DNA of 64,000 nt. Source: Dimorphilus gyrociliatus (taxonomy: Eukaryota > Annelida > Polychaeta > Dinophilidae). The DNA lies in assembly GCA_904063045.1 (NCBI GenBank), contig CAJFCJ010000006.1, forward strand, positions 3,860,408 through 3,924,407, written 5' to 3'. Positions 45,484 to 56,600 of the stretch are shown here, in pieces. Every line of letters begins with the position of its first letter. Position 1 is the stretch's first letter. The translations under genes and the position numbers were made by a program. The notes below the pieces were generated by a model. That model saw only the letters and a program-made list of their open reading frames with translations. It did no database searches and was not told where the DNA came from.

Positions 45484-48400
45484 CTATACAGAATGCTGTA
45501 CATTTTCCTTATTATCAGGGAAGTTTTGAGAAACGGGTGTTTTTGAACCTGGGGACCTTGATTTATCTCCAGGAGCAACTATACCATGTCTTCTTAATTC
45601 TTGAGCAGCCCTTTCACGTTCAAATTTCTCATTTGTGACCTGCCTCTTGAGCTTATCAATTTCGCCTTCCAATTCGATATTTTTAGAGCGTAGAGACACG
45701 ACTTCCTTATTTTGACTTTCACTAGAAATATTAAATCAATTACTTAATTAGGTTTTAAATGATATTAATTTTCAAACATACTATTTGCTCTCGCACAACG
45801 CCAAGCGGTCCTTTAACATAAGAATTTCTGCTTCAGCTTCGTGATGGAACAGTTGCGTTTGATACTCTTTTTCTCTATTTGTACTCAATAAACTCTCTAA
45901 TCTAGTAACGGACTCATGTTCACATCTTATTTGTTCTCGGAGAGCATCGTTTTCACGTTGAACGTCATCAATATTATGACCAAATACATCTCTTTGACTT
46001 TCTAAGCCTGCTAACTGTCTCTGAAATAGAAAACAAAATATTATTAAACAGCCTTTATTTTTTTCATATGAAACTAACTTGTAGTTGATCTTTTGATAGC
46101 TCAAGTTTAGCACAAAGTTCTCTCACTGCAGCTAAATCGCTAGACATTGCTCTTTTATCATTCTCGGCTTGTCTTACACATTCTTCTAAATGGCCAACAG
46201 ATTTTGATAAGTGTGATACCTGAGCCTCGTATGAAGCTTCCACATGTGTTAACTCTTGCAGTTGGTGGTCTTGAACATCGCAACGCTCTTTAAGTCGCCT
46301 TAATTCTGCATCTCTGGTCATGATCTCAAGACGAAGGGACGAATTATAACTCTCTAATTCATGCTTAGCAGTTTCATTTCCTTCTGCGTTAGCAGAGAGC
46401 GCTTTGTATTGTTCTAAAAGGTCTGATCTTTGTCTTTCTTTTACCATAAGCAGCTCTTCGGCCTTTTTCAATTGAGTCATATTATTTTTTATTTCATCCT
46501 TTAAATGTTCTTTGTCAACTTGGAATTGGTCTAATTGATTTTGAATATATTGATGCTCTTTAGTCATTGTTGCTAAGTCACTATGCAAAGCCCGATTCTC
46601 TTTAATGGTAATATCTCTACCCCTTTCTACTTCGCTCAATTCTACCAAAGCATCATCTAATTGTTTTTTTAGAGACCTTATTTCGTGATCCTTAGACATG
46701 AAATCTTCTCTGGTGCGAGACAGTTGACCTTCCAATTCACTAATAGTTAGTTGTATGTCTCCCAAAGCCCTATCTTTAATCATTACTTCTTCTTTTAACG
46801 ATAAAATTAGCTCAGTTTTGTGATCAGCATCTGACTGAATGGTATCCTTATCTCGATCTAGAGCAGCGACGGTATTGCGAAGCTCTTGATATTTTTCCCT
46901 CTCACTGTTTAACTGGGTGTGTAAAGCAGTGGATTCACGTTCTAATTGTTTTGATCGTTCTCTTTCGCTTTTCAATTCTTCTTCTATTCGTGTTAATTGT
47001 CTTTCAGCATCGTTAGCGGCTCTCTCAGCATTTTCAGCCAACAAACGCATTTGGGTTGCTCTAGTTTTATGTGAGTTTAAAGATTCTCCCTCTTCACGTA
47101 ACTGAAAAAAATAAATTTTTGTTAAACCCGCTTCGTACAAATAAAAGCTAACTTTATTTTCTAAGGAATCAATTAGGCTTTGAACTCCGCTGGAAGCGCT
47201 AACAGCTTCATTTGCTTTCAATTCAGCAATACTCAAACTGGATTGAAGATCATTAATTTTCTGTTCCAGTCTTGCTTTCTCTGCAATTTGAGTTTCTGTT
47301 GCAATTTGGAGTCGCTCTTTTAAAGACTCGCATTCTGCGGTAATCTTTCTTAATTCTTCAAGAGATTCGTCTGTAGAAATAAAATAAGCCGTGAAGCTTA
47401 GGATCATATGACAAGTATTTCAAACCTCTCTCCAATTCAACACGTTTAAAAACAGCTTGAGTAGCTAATGTAGCCTTGGGGCTTCTAGCTGAAGTACTGT
47501 TATCTTTCATAGTATCTAAAGTTTTAAAAGATTTTTATATCTAGTATTATAAAAATATGAGTGCTTGATATTATTACCGATTTCTGCTTTAGTTTGGTTG
47601 TATAGTTCCAAAAATTTGTTTCTTTCGGTTGTAAGAACTTTAACATTTGATTGAATTTCCGCCATATGCTCCTCAAAAGTATTTAGAACTTTTTGTAACT
47701 TATCTCGTTCTTCCTTCACTTTTTCTAATTCCTTTTCTTGTTCAATATACTGCTAAAACAATTAATGGAGCTGTTAGGTTTTAAATGTTATGATATTTAA
47801 ACTCTAAAATAGACTTTATTTGAGAGAAAAATAGAAACAGGGTTTAGAAAGTATAAAAGAAAAAAATGAAGGAAATGTTTTATTTATGGAAAAAACTGAG
47901 TGTCTTTAGAAGCTTGACGTTTTATCGGTGAAATAATGGGTTCGAATAAATCTTTTTCATCTAGAGTATCAGGAAATGAGGATCCATTTTCAGAATTCTT
48001 ACTTTGAGCTGACTTCTTTTGATTCTTATCTTTAGAGCTAAAACTCTCTCTAAATTTTCGACTTCTGGCACTAATAGGAATACTATTCTTTCTAATTAGT
48101 GAACAAGTTCCACTTAAACGTCTGCTACCTATTCGACCCAGTTGACTACTAAGTAATGCCTCTTTATTTGAATTTCCATAATTTTCCAAGATTTTAAAAT
48201 CAACTAATTTTGCAGGTAAGTCTAAGAAACTTTCATTTATCAACATTTGACTATTAAATTCAGTAATGTTACTATTTTGTGTTGACTTATTTTTATCGGG
48301 ACAATCGCTATACATGCTGACATACCAATTATTGTTTGCAACTTCAATAGAATCAGACAGAGAACAGTCAGTTTTAATTTTATCATCGTTTACACTATCC

Positions 48401-50263
48401 AAACGAACCTGTGTTGTTGAAGATGTATTTGTCCTCACTGGTGATGGCGAATTTGCTTTCGTTGATCGTAATAATTCGTATTCACTTTTGTAAAAATTTC
48501 GCTCATCTTCTATTTGTTTCATTTCCTATTGACAAATCGATTGGATAATTAGATATACATCACAACATAAATGAAAATGTGAATTTTTATAGACCTCTTC
48601 CGTGTTTTTATTAGATAAAGAGTGGGAAGTATCAATTGGTGCATAGGAAACATTCTTCATAATATCTTGTAATGTTTCAACTTCAGCTTTCCAATAATCC
48701 CTCTCTTCTTCAGTACTTTTAATAATTTTTTCATAATTCTTATTACTATTTCTGTCATTTTTTGGTATTATTCTTTGTTTTTTCAATCGTTCGATTTCCA
48801 TGATAAGATCTTTTTCTGTTCAACACATTTCATTTAGATACAAATAATCTGACATTTTCAGAGCTCTAATACAAACCACTTTTTGTTAGTTTTGTAATTT
48901 TACTGCTAAGATTTTTTTTGTCCTCTTGAACCTATAAAATAACAATTATTTGTGAGAGAGCATAAAGAATCTTTCACAAAACCAAACCTTTTCTAACAGA
49001 TCAGTCATGCGAATAATTTCTACGTTACATTTTGTTGTTGATTCGTTCATTTCAGCGAGCAAAGCATCTTTTTCCTAGAGAGATTGAAAGAGTTTAACGA
49101 TCTCAGGCATTAAAGATGAGGCTATACTCACAGCTTTTAAATGTTCGATCTCTATATTTAATATCTCAAACTCTTTCTTTGTTCTATCCAGTTCACTAAC
49201 AAGAGTGCATGAATCTCTAGTAGGAACTTCATTGTCTAATAGTTCTCTTTGTTGCGTACCATTTTGTCCCTATTGATTATTTTTTATAAAGAAAATCGTA
49301 ACAGATACTTCAAGTTGAACTGCAAGGCAAACCTGATTCAGTAGTTCATCATTTTTCTGTTGTAAATAATCCAATTGAATATTCAAATGAGCTATGTGTC
49401 TTTCGTGAGATCTATTCCTGGCCTCGAGAGCGACAACATCATAGGGTCTTCCACCTTGCAACTGATTGTATAAGCGATCAATTTCTTTTTCCCTTTCTTC
49501 AATCTTGAATTTACCCAAAATAATAAACTTTTTTAGCAAAAAAAAAAATGTAACCACTTACCTGATTTCGATAGAGGTCGATCTTATCTTTCAAACCTTG
49601 TTTTTCATCTTGAACTGTTTTTACTTGGGAAGTTAGTGAGGAAATTTGTCTATCGGCCAACTCTAAAAGATCAATGGTCTTTTGGGACGTTTCAGACGCT
49701 TTAACAGGTGCTTCTGGAACAAGACAATCTATTTCCATTCTTTGTCTTCTAAAAGGTATATTCTTTTTCCGACCACCTGGAGTCTGGACCACAGCATGCA
49801 TATTTTTTTCTTGAAGACTTAAAATCTTATCGCTCTTCTGTTTTGATTCTCTTTCTAAATTTCCAACTTTTATTACATACTGATTATTTAGTAATAAAAG
49901 ATCTTTTCTATCAGCTTCGGATTTCCTAAATTTTGCTTTTAGCTCTTTGATTGCTTTATCACTTTGATCTTTGACTGTTATTAACTCTTTGTGAAGTTCG
50001 TTAGTCTCTCGTACTAACTTTGCATTATCACTCTTATAAGGTTGTAAAATTTCTGAAACTTCTCCTGAAGTGTTGCTATCTTTAAAAGAGTTTGATTTCG
50101 ATTGCCTCTCTTGTTTCAGGGAGTCAGTGGTATGTAAAAGATCCGCGAAAAGTCGTTCTACCAAAGGCAATGACTCAATTCCTAGAGGTTGTCTATAACC
50201 TAATTGATCAAGTCTTTTTCTCAAGCTAGAAAACTTTTGTTGAGTAGCGGCGTTAGAAAGCAT
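45484..50263 (-). CDS. CEP135: Centrosomal protein CEP135 (Bld10)
   Basis: Cartwheel/centriole assembly coiled-coil protein. The first exon (50263-49562) begins with the family hallmark LRKRLDQLGYRQPLGIESLP followed by LVERLFADLLHTTDSLKQ. Long coiled coil continues through about ten exons, with introns mostly 55-80 bp, to RRHGIVAPGDKSRSPGSKTP near the end. One intron differs. A donor CCA|GTGAGG at 48438 joins in phase to CAG at 47752 across 686 bp. Reading through that donor instead keeps an open frame to a stop at 47884-47886 that overlaps an AATAAA, so a shorter isoform is likely. Middle exon borders are approximate. Confidence 0.9.
47884..48438 (-). other. Possible alternative terminal exon of CEP135 with overlapping polyA signal
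   Basis: About 184 open codons follow the CEP135 donor at 48438. They are Ser/Asn/Lys-rich and not coiled coil, include RLSGTCSLIRKNSIPISARS, and end TQFFP-stop. The TAA stop and the next bases form TAAATAAA, giving an AATAAA (47879-47884 on this strand). Using this exon would give a CEP135 truncated at about half length. Confidence 0.55.
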
Positions 50264-51575
50264 TCTGAAATTGTTCGATCACTTATTATCGATCACTCAA
50301 ACCGAGTGAAAATTTTGCAGCTGCGGCTGTTGAATTTTTGGTGAGATATGTGTTAAGTTCAAGTTATAAGAAAAGTAATATTACCTTATTATCGAAAAGC
50401 AAAAAAACTAAATTTTCCACTCTTTAAGAATTAAGCGAATCGAAACAAAGCACCCGCCTAAACTTGTTTACGGTATTTGAGTATAAAATATTTCCGTTTC
50501 CGGAGTTTTTTCGAACACCAGATGGCGTTCGAAAGAATTGTTTCTCTCTCGTTTTAAAACGTAACTTTTAACTTAACAGACGCTTTGACAAGTAAAACAA
50601 CACAGAAAAGTAAGTTTAATAGTTGAAATAAATATGTACCTAGAAATGCTTTTTTTCAATTACCCTAGTAAGCTTGAGATGTATTTTAGATTCTTATTAA
50701 AAACGATTTAAATGAAGTTTTCTATTAAAAGACTTTTACTAATGTTTTTTCTAGGTCATTTAATGGTTTTTAGCAGTCGTTAAATTAGCACTTGGAGATT
50801 TTTTATTTGTTTCCCCGAGTCGACTTTTTTCAGTATAATATATAGATCTTGCTTATGGATTTTGTAAGAAATATTTATGCACAAAAAAAAGTACAAGTCC
50901 AAAAAAAATCATATGATAAGCTCCAATAGTATTTTAATCAGATTTAAAAGATTTTATTTATCCCTTAAGACTGGTCTGATATACCTTGTTTATCACTCAG
51001 AAAGAAAATTTATTGTTTGTGGGTAAGTGTATGAGGGTAGGAAAAAGAAAAAGTTTCGTTTGGTCAATACGAAAAGTAATCAATAGCAAGGTCAATTGTT
51101 CTATTCTTAACTATCAAACTATCTAAAAACAGTGAATTGCTCTAAATTTACCTATGTTAAACATTTTCTATGAATTATAAATCTGTAATTCTATAAATTT
51201 GCATACCTTATCGATTATCACTAGAACATGAATTTTCTTTCATATAATTTCCAAGTATTTAGAATTTGGTCCCCAAATCAATGAACGACTGCTAGCTAAA
51301 CTATGTTATTATATTTAAGAATTATATAACATTTGTATTCCTTGTAGTTTATGTAAGCTTTTTCTGCTAAATCTAAAACTAAGACGCAGTTAAAGAAAGA
51401 AACTGATAAATTTCTTGTATTAGCTAAAAAAATTATAAAATAAATTTTACGAAAAAAATCCATTTATCTTAATGGACATACTATATTAAAAATTAAGGAC
51501 GAAATCTACCGAGTCCAATTTATTATGGTTCTCGATCATTAAAAATTTACTAAAAATAAATCCAAGAAGCGCTTC
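50264..51575. other. Spacer CEP135 / TBCCD1, no gene seen
   Basis: A 1.3-kb AT-rich stretch between two minus-strand genes. It should hold the CEP135 promoter and the TBCCD1 3' UTR. AGATGGCG is at 50520-50527, about 255 bp from the CEP135 start. No RNA gene or repeat recognised. Confidence 0.55.
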
Positions 51576-53261
51576 TTATTCATTAACAGATAATTGATCT
51601 AATTGTGTTTGTAAACCTCTTTCACTGAGCCATAATTGAAAACTTTGCTGTACAAAATCTTGGTATTCCCTTCTCTCGGCATTTTCCAATCCCATATCTC
51701 TCACTTTTCGCTTCCATGATGTGATCGATGATTGCATTTCTTCATAAGCTTTTGCGTATTCTGTTGGAAGGGGACACGGCAATGCACTAGTGATTGGCTC
51801 TTGCACATTTTCAAAGATAAAAGGAATTTTGAAATGGTTTAAATCTCTGGGAATTAAAACATTCCAAACAGGTTGTCTTTCGGGATCATGATCAGGACCA
51901 ACACATAGCGGCTGATTCCACATTTTTTGGTTGGGGTGGAGTCCTGTTTGAAGCAAATGACGTTCTAGTGTGGCATAATAAGTATGATAAGGTGCCAAGC
52001 AGATGTTCTCATTTGAGCTTAGAATTAACGGTCTTGTAGTTGTCATTAGATGAATAGTACAGTTTGAGGATGAAGACACCATAATGTTGCGACAGGCTAC
52101 TATCAGTTTTATTCTTTCGCATTTATCAACATGAACTACTGTATCTACCACTCCCAAAACAATGGTTGAATTTCGACATTTTACAATAGTTGATGATCTC
52201 AAGGGGCTCAATAAATAAAACTGAGATTGATTACATCTATGAATTTTTACAGTTGAATGTTCTAAAGTTGTGCTAGACCTTGCTATTGTTTTTCCATTGA
52301 CGTGAGTAATCAGAATCGCTTTGTTTCCTTCCATTTGATTATCTGGCACAATATTGGCATTTGTCATTATGCGACCTTTAAGTTTATCATTTTTTTCAGT
52401 CTGCTTTGGTATTATCCAATTGAGTAAACGTCCATTGTTTAACAATGAACTAATGGAATATGGTCCAATAGCTAGAGATTTTGATATCCAAAATTGTAAA
52501 TTTCGTAAAGAGAAAGACTGAGTTAATTTTGAATAACCGCTAATCCCTTGTATTTGGGGATACAGAGCAATAGTATGAAACGGAGACGATATGTTATCCC
52601 TTTTTAAAGATCCCATAAAAATATAGGAGAGGGATTTTACCGCTTCTACGCTAAGTCTTTTATCATTAATATTTGCTCCAACGCTATCAGGTTCGACTAG
52701 TAATTCTAGTATATCATTCAAATGTTGTTGAACAAAGAGAAAATGTGATTGTTCATCTAAAGCTTTTGAAGATTGTGACGAACTTCTTGTTGAGTCAGGT
52801 GGGGATCGTGGTCGAGTTGGCCATGCCTCCGTACTAGCATTAAACGAATTTCGTAACGATATTTTATGCATTTGTTGAATGTAAAGAAACAAGACAAATG
52901 TATAAGTATGAACGAAAAACATCTCTTTTTGGCTAGTTCTCTCAGAGACAGCTCTACAGTTAGTCAATAGTTTATCTATACTTAATTTTTCCTCCGAAGT
53001 CCTTTGCATAAATAAATCATATATTTTAAAATACATCCAAGCCAAATCCTCTGTCAACTGCATTTTATTTACTGCTATATGTCGCCAAACTGTGTACGAT
53101 AAACTGGGAAATCCTTCCGGTCCTTTAGTTTTAGCATACGTCAATATTCTCTTGATGTTCGATGAGCTTAATCGTGGATGAGGAGCAACAGGAATAGAAG
53201 CGTAGGTGAAAGGTTCGGCTTTTACCCACAAGGTAACATCGGGAGCGGTGTTCATAGCCAT
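51576..53261 (-). CDS. TBCCD1: TBCC domain-containing protein 1
   Basis: Centrosome and basal-body positioning protein related to tubulin cofactor C and RP2. It is uninterrupted by introns, 561 residues, against 557 usual in vertebrates. The N-terminal part VTLWVKAEPFTYASIPVAPH and FPSLSYTVWRHIAVNKMQLT matches the family. The C-CAP/TBCC domain (about residues 310-430) shows the beta-helix repeats, e.g. HRCNQSQFYLLSPLRSSTIV and CRNIMVSSSSNCTIHLM. It ends GLQTQLDQLSVNE. The catalytic Arg of the TBCC GAP site was not checked. All similar-sized neighbours have introns, so the intron loss stands out. It lies directly downstream of nothing shared with CEP135 but in tandem orientation. Confidence 0.93.
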   Translation of the reverse strand: MAMNTAPDVTLWVKAEPFTYASIPVAPHPRLSSSNIKRILTYAKTKGPEGFPSLSYTVWRHIAVNKMQLTEDLAWMYFKIYDLFMQRTSEEKLSIDKLLTNCRAVSERTSQKEMFFVHTYTFVLFLYIQQMHKISLRNSFNASTEAWPTRPRSPPDSTRSSSQSSKALDEQSHFLFVQQHLNDILELLVEPDSVGANINDKRLSVEAVKSLSYIFMGSLKRDNISSPFHTIALYPQIQGISGYSKLTQSFSLRNLQFWISKSLAIGPYSISSLLNNGRLLNWIIPKQTEKNDKLKGRIMTNANIVPDNQMEGNKAILITHVNGKTIARSSTTLEHSTVKIHRCNQSQFYLLSPLRSSTIVKCRNSTIVLGVVDTVVHVDKCERIKLIVACRNIMVSSSSNCTIHLMTTTRPLILSSNENICLAPYHTYYATLERHLLQTGLHPNQKMWNQPLCVGPDHDPERQPVWNVLIPRDLNHFKIPFIFENVQEPITSALPCPLPTEYAKAYEEMQSSITSWKRKVRDMGLENAERREYQDFVQQSFQLWLSERGLQTQLDQLSVNE

Positions 53262-53611
53262 ATTTTATGACAAAAATGGCTATTTATTTAAAACTTTGCA
53301 AGACCGGACCTACACTACCGCCCTGACGTTATTGCAAACGTGTTTTTTTATCAAAAATATTTTAAATATTTTGTTTACTATAAATAAAATAGCACTTATC
53401 AAATAATTATATATATCTAAAAGACTAGCAGTCTTTTTTATACATAAAATTGCTATTTCATTTCAGCCCTCAAATTTTAGACTCGAAAACGTTTCGCAGA
53501 ACAGCTGAAAACGATAAGATGGCGTCAAAATCAGAAAAGTGATTTTGAAGAACAGTCAATTTTATCCCGTAATTCATATTCTATTATTCTATCTATCTTC
53601 TCCAAAGAACT
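53262..53611. promoter_or_regulatory. Divergent promoter region TBCCD1 / UBR5, YY1-like site and short uORF
   Basis: A 350-bp spacer. AAGATGGCGTC at 53516-53526 matches the YY1/Pho consensus, and its ATG opens a seven-codon upstream frame (53519-53542, MASKSEK-stop) 70 bp before the UBR5 start codon. If transcription begins upstream of it, this uORF would lie in the UBR5 leader. Confidence 0.45.
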
Positions 53612-56600
53612 ATGGACGTTAATGAGAAGATTCTCTCCTTCCATTTGATAGCCCAGCCTCTCCCTGGAACGGATGAGCAAATAAACGACAGGTAATATAA
53701 TTCTCGGTTGAAATTTTAGGCGACATGTTGTCATTTTAATATACGATACAACTTCGAAGACTTTTAAAAATCATTATTTAGTGATCTAACAGTTGGATTA
53801 GCTAGATGGAAATGTAATGTCTTAATCTACTAGGAGTAATACTTAGTTTTTTATCGTGTAAAATTTTTAAAATAACGTATATAAACAGGACGTTATCTGA
53901 CCCTTAAACTTTTTGTTCTTGTGCAATAATTACTCAATATTGTAATTTTATGACAGAATTAAGGAAGTAGCTGATAAGCTTAACAAATTTGGTTTTGTTT
54001 GTCCAAACGAATTAAAGGAATTAAAAAACAATGCCCCTTGCCAAGTTGTTATTGGTCCGTCACATGTTGCCTTTCTGCTCACTGATGGAACAGTTGCCCG
54101 CATCCCGTTGAATATTCACTATGAAAAGTTGGATTTGAGCACAAGAAATAGTTTCACAGTTGATAATAAAAAGTATGTGTTTACGACCTTTTTAGACGGT
54201 AGTTATGTAATGATATCAAATTACTTGTAACAGAAAGCCCATTGTTAGCACCCAAAGTAGTTTGACCTCTACTAGCTCAGCTACGCCAACTACAGCATCA
54301 TCTGCAAGGGTGTCCGGATTTAACAATAATGTTCCAACAACATCAAACAATAATAACAGTGGTACCACAAACAGCAATGGAGGTAATGTTTGATTTTTTA
54401 AATATTAGTTTGAAAAAAAAAATTATTTCAACCTCTACAGTATCTATTGTAAGATTACCAAATTCTGGAGCAGTCGTTGTCACTGCAGGTTCTTCAGGTG
54501 CTCCGCGAGCCTCTATCTCACGTAGATTTCCTCGTATCGGCACGGCAGGATCAAGATCGAGAGGATCGGGTGTAATCGTTGGTAGAGCTGTCGTCCCAGC
54601 TTCCCAAGTTCCAGAAGATCTGATTAACCAGGTAAATTTTGTACTGTTTTTGTAATTTTTTGAATATATCTATAGCTTGATTTCTTTCAGTGTCAAGTGG
54701 TGCTGCAAAATAGGAGTAGAGGTCAAATTATACGAGAATTACAGAAAACCAATTTAGATGTAAATTTAGCAGTCAATAATCTTTTAAGTCGTGACGATGG
54801 CGGCGACGATGAAATGGCTGACGAAGATTATATGCAAGGTAAGCTTAAGAATATAAGTGACAAATCTATTATTCGATAACTGTTCAACTTTTTACAGATG
54901 ATCTGATATCTTTACTGGATGCTGGGATGGAATCAGCTGGAGTTATGTTTGATTCAGATGTTATGCTTGAAGATGTTCTAGCGTAGTGAGAATTTAATTT
55001 TTTCAGCTTTACAACAATGCTGAATGTTTCTTTTTTTTTCAGTCAACGTCCCCGTTCAATTTCTCAGCGTGAAGCACTTTTAAGAGCAGCTAGAGACCAC
55101 CCTCATAGATGGCATTCAGATATACTATCAAGAAACGTTGATTCACATCTACGTGGCACTGTCGATAAGGAACGTACAGGAAGCAATGAATCAGAATCAA
55201 CCAAGAGACCTGCAGCTAAGAATCCTTCTTCCAATGCTATATCTTATGGTGAAGAGCTTCAATATTGGATTGATAAAGACGGAAAAAAACCCACTTTCAC
55301 ACATATTGCGTCTTTGTATTCTGAGCTACTTGCTGTGAATACACAAGGTCAACTATGTCAATGGAGATGGTCTGATCCAGAGCCTTTTTACTCTGCTGCT
55401 GCACCATCATTACTACATCCTAAAACTGCAGCTTTAGGGTTAGCCTCAGATGTGATTACCCATCTCTCGGCATCTATTGTGCGGGCCTCTTTAGCAACTG
55501 CTTCGGGTAAGGTTGTTACTCTCGTTGATGACAGTATTGCAAGCGCAACCGCAAGTGCAAGGGTAGAGCATACTGCTATTGCATGGCCAGAATTTGAACC
55601 AGGAATAGCGGAAATACATACTTCCACTCTTTACACGCTGGTTAGGTTAAACAATGATGCTCTTTATTGGTGGGGTGTGATGCCATTCGAATTGCGAAAG
55701 AAAATAGCGCAGAAGACAAGAGTCAAGTCAACAAAAAAACAAAGTAAAGGGTGTGGAGCTGAAATAACTTGCGGTGCAACTGTGTGCTTGCGCACCGCGC
55801 CCTTTCATAATCAAGGAGCTATTGGTTTTACCATTCACAATGGAGTTCCTAAAGTTGGCTCATTATTAGAATGCGCTTGGTCTTTGACCGAATCCTGCCG
55901 ATTTAAAGTTCTTCGAGCAGGTACACCGACAGCTGACGGAAGTAGTGAGAAAAAGAAAACTTCTGGTAATAATCAAGATAAAACAGATATGCCCCCTCCT
56001 CCATCGCCTGCTTCTTCAACCTGCAGCGACCACTCTGGACCTGCTATAATGTCTCCAGCTTTTAAAAGAAAGCGTCTGGGAGGATCTGTCACACCAGTAA
56101 GAGAAGTTGTTACTGGAGCTGCTCTGGGAGCCAGCGCAGGAGAAGAAGAAGATTGGCCTATGAGTGAAGTGGTGATGGTAGAAGACGCTAGAAACATGCC
56201 GGTAGGTCGAGTCCTTAAAGTTGATGGAAATTATGCGGCTGTCAGATTCCCGAAAGACGGTGAAAGTGTAGCTGCACCTTTAAGAACATCAGAAGATGCT
56301 TCAGCACTGCTTTCAGATTGTAGATTACTAAAAAAAGAAGATTTGATTGTTGTCAGAGGTCCTGCTCCGCCAAGAACTCCCGAATTAGTTCAAAGAACCC
56401 CTCGAAAAGTATCTTTATCAGATGGCCAACTTATGGGTGTCTGCATTGATGATACTGATATCTCGGCCATCTTAAAGTCTAATGGAAAATTACAAATGGT
56501 AATATATAACATGAGTTCGGGTAGTATTGAACAACGTAGTAATCTACCTTCACATACTCCTGCTCTTCTGGAATCTCAGTATTCAGTCAGACTATGGGCA

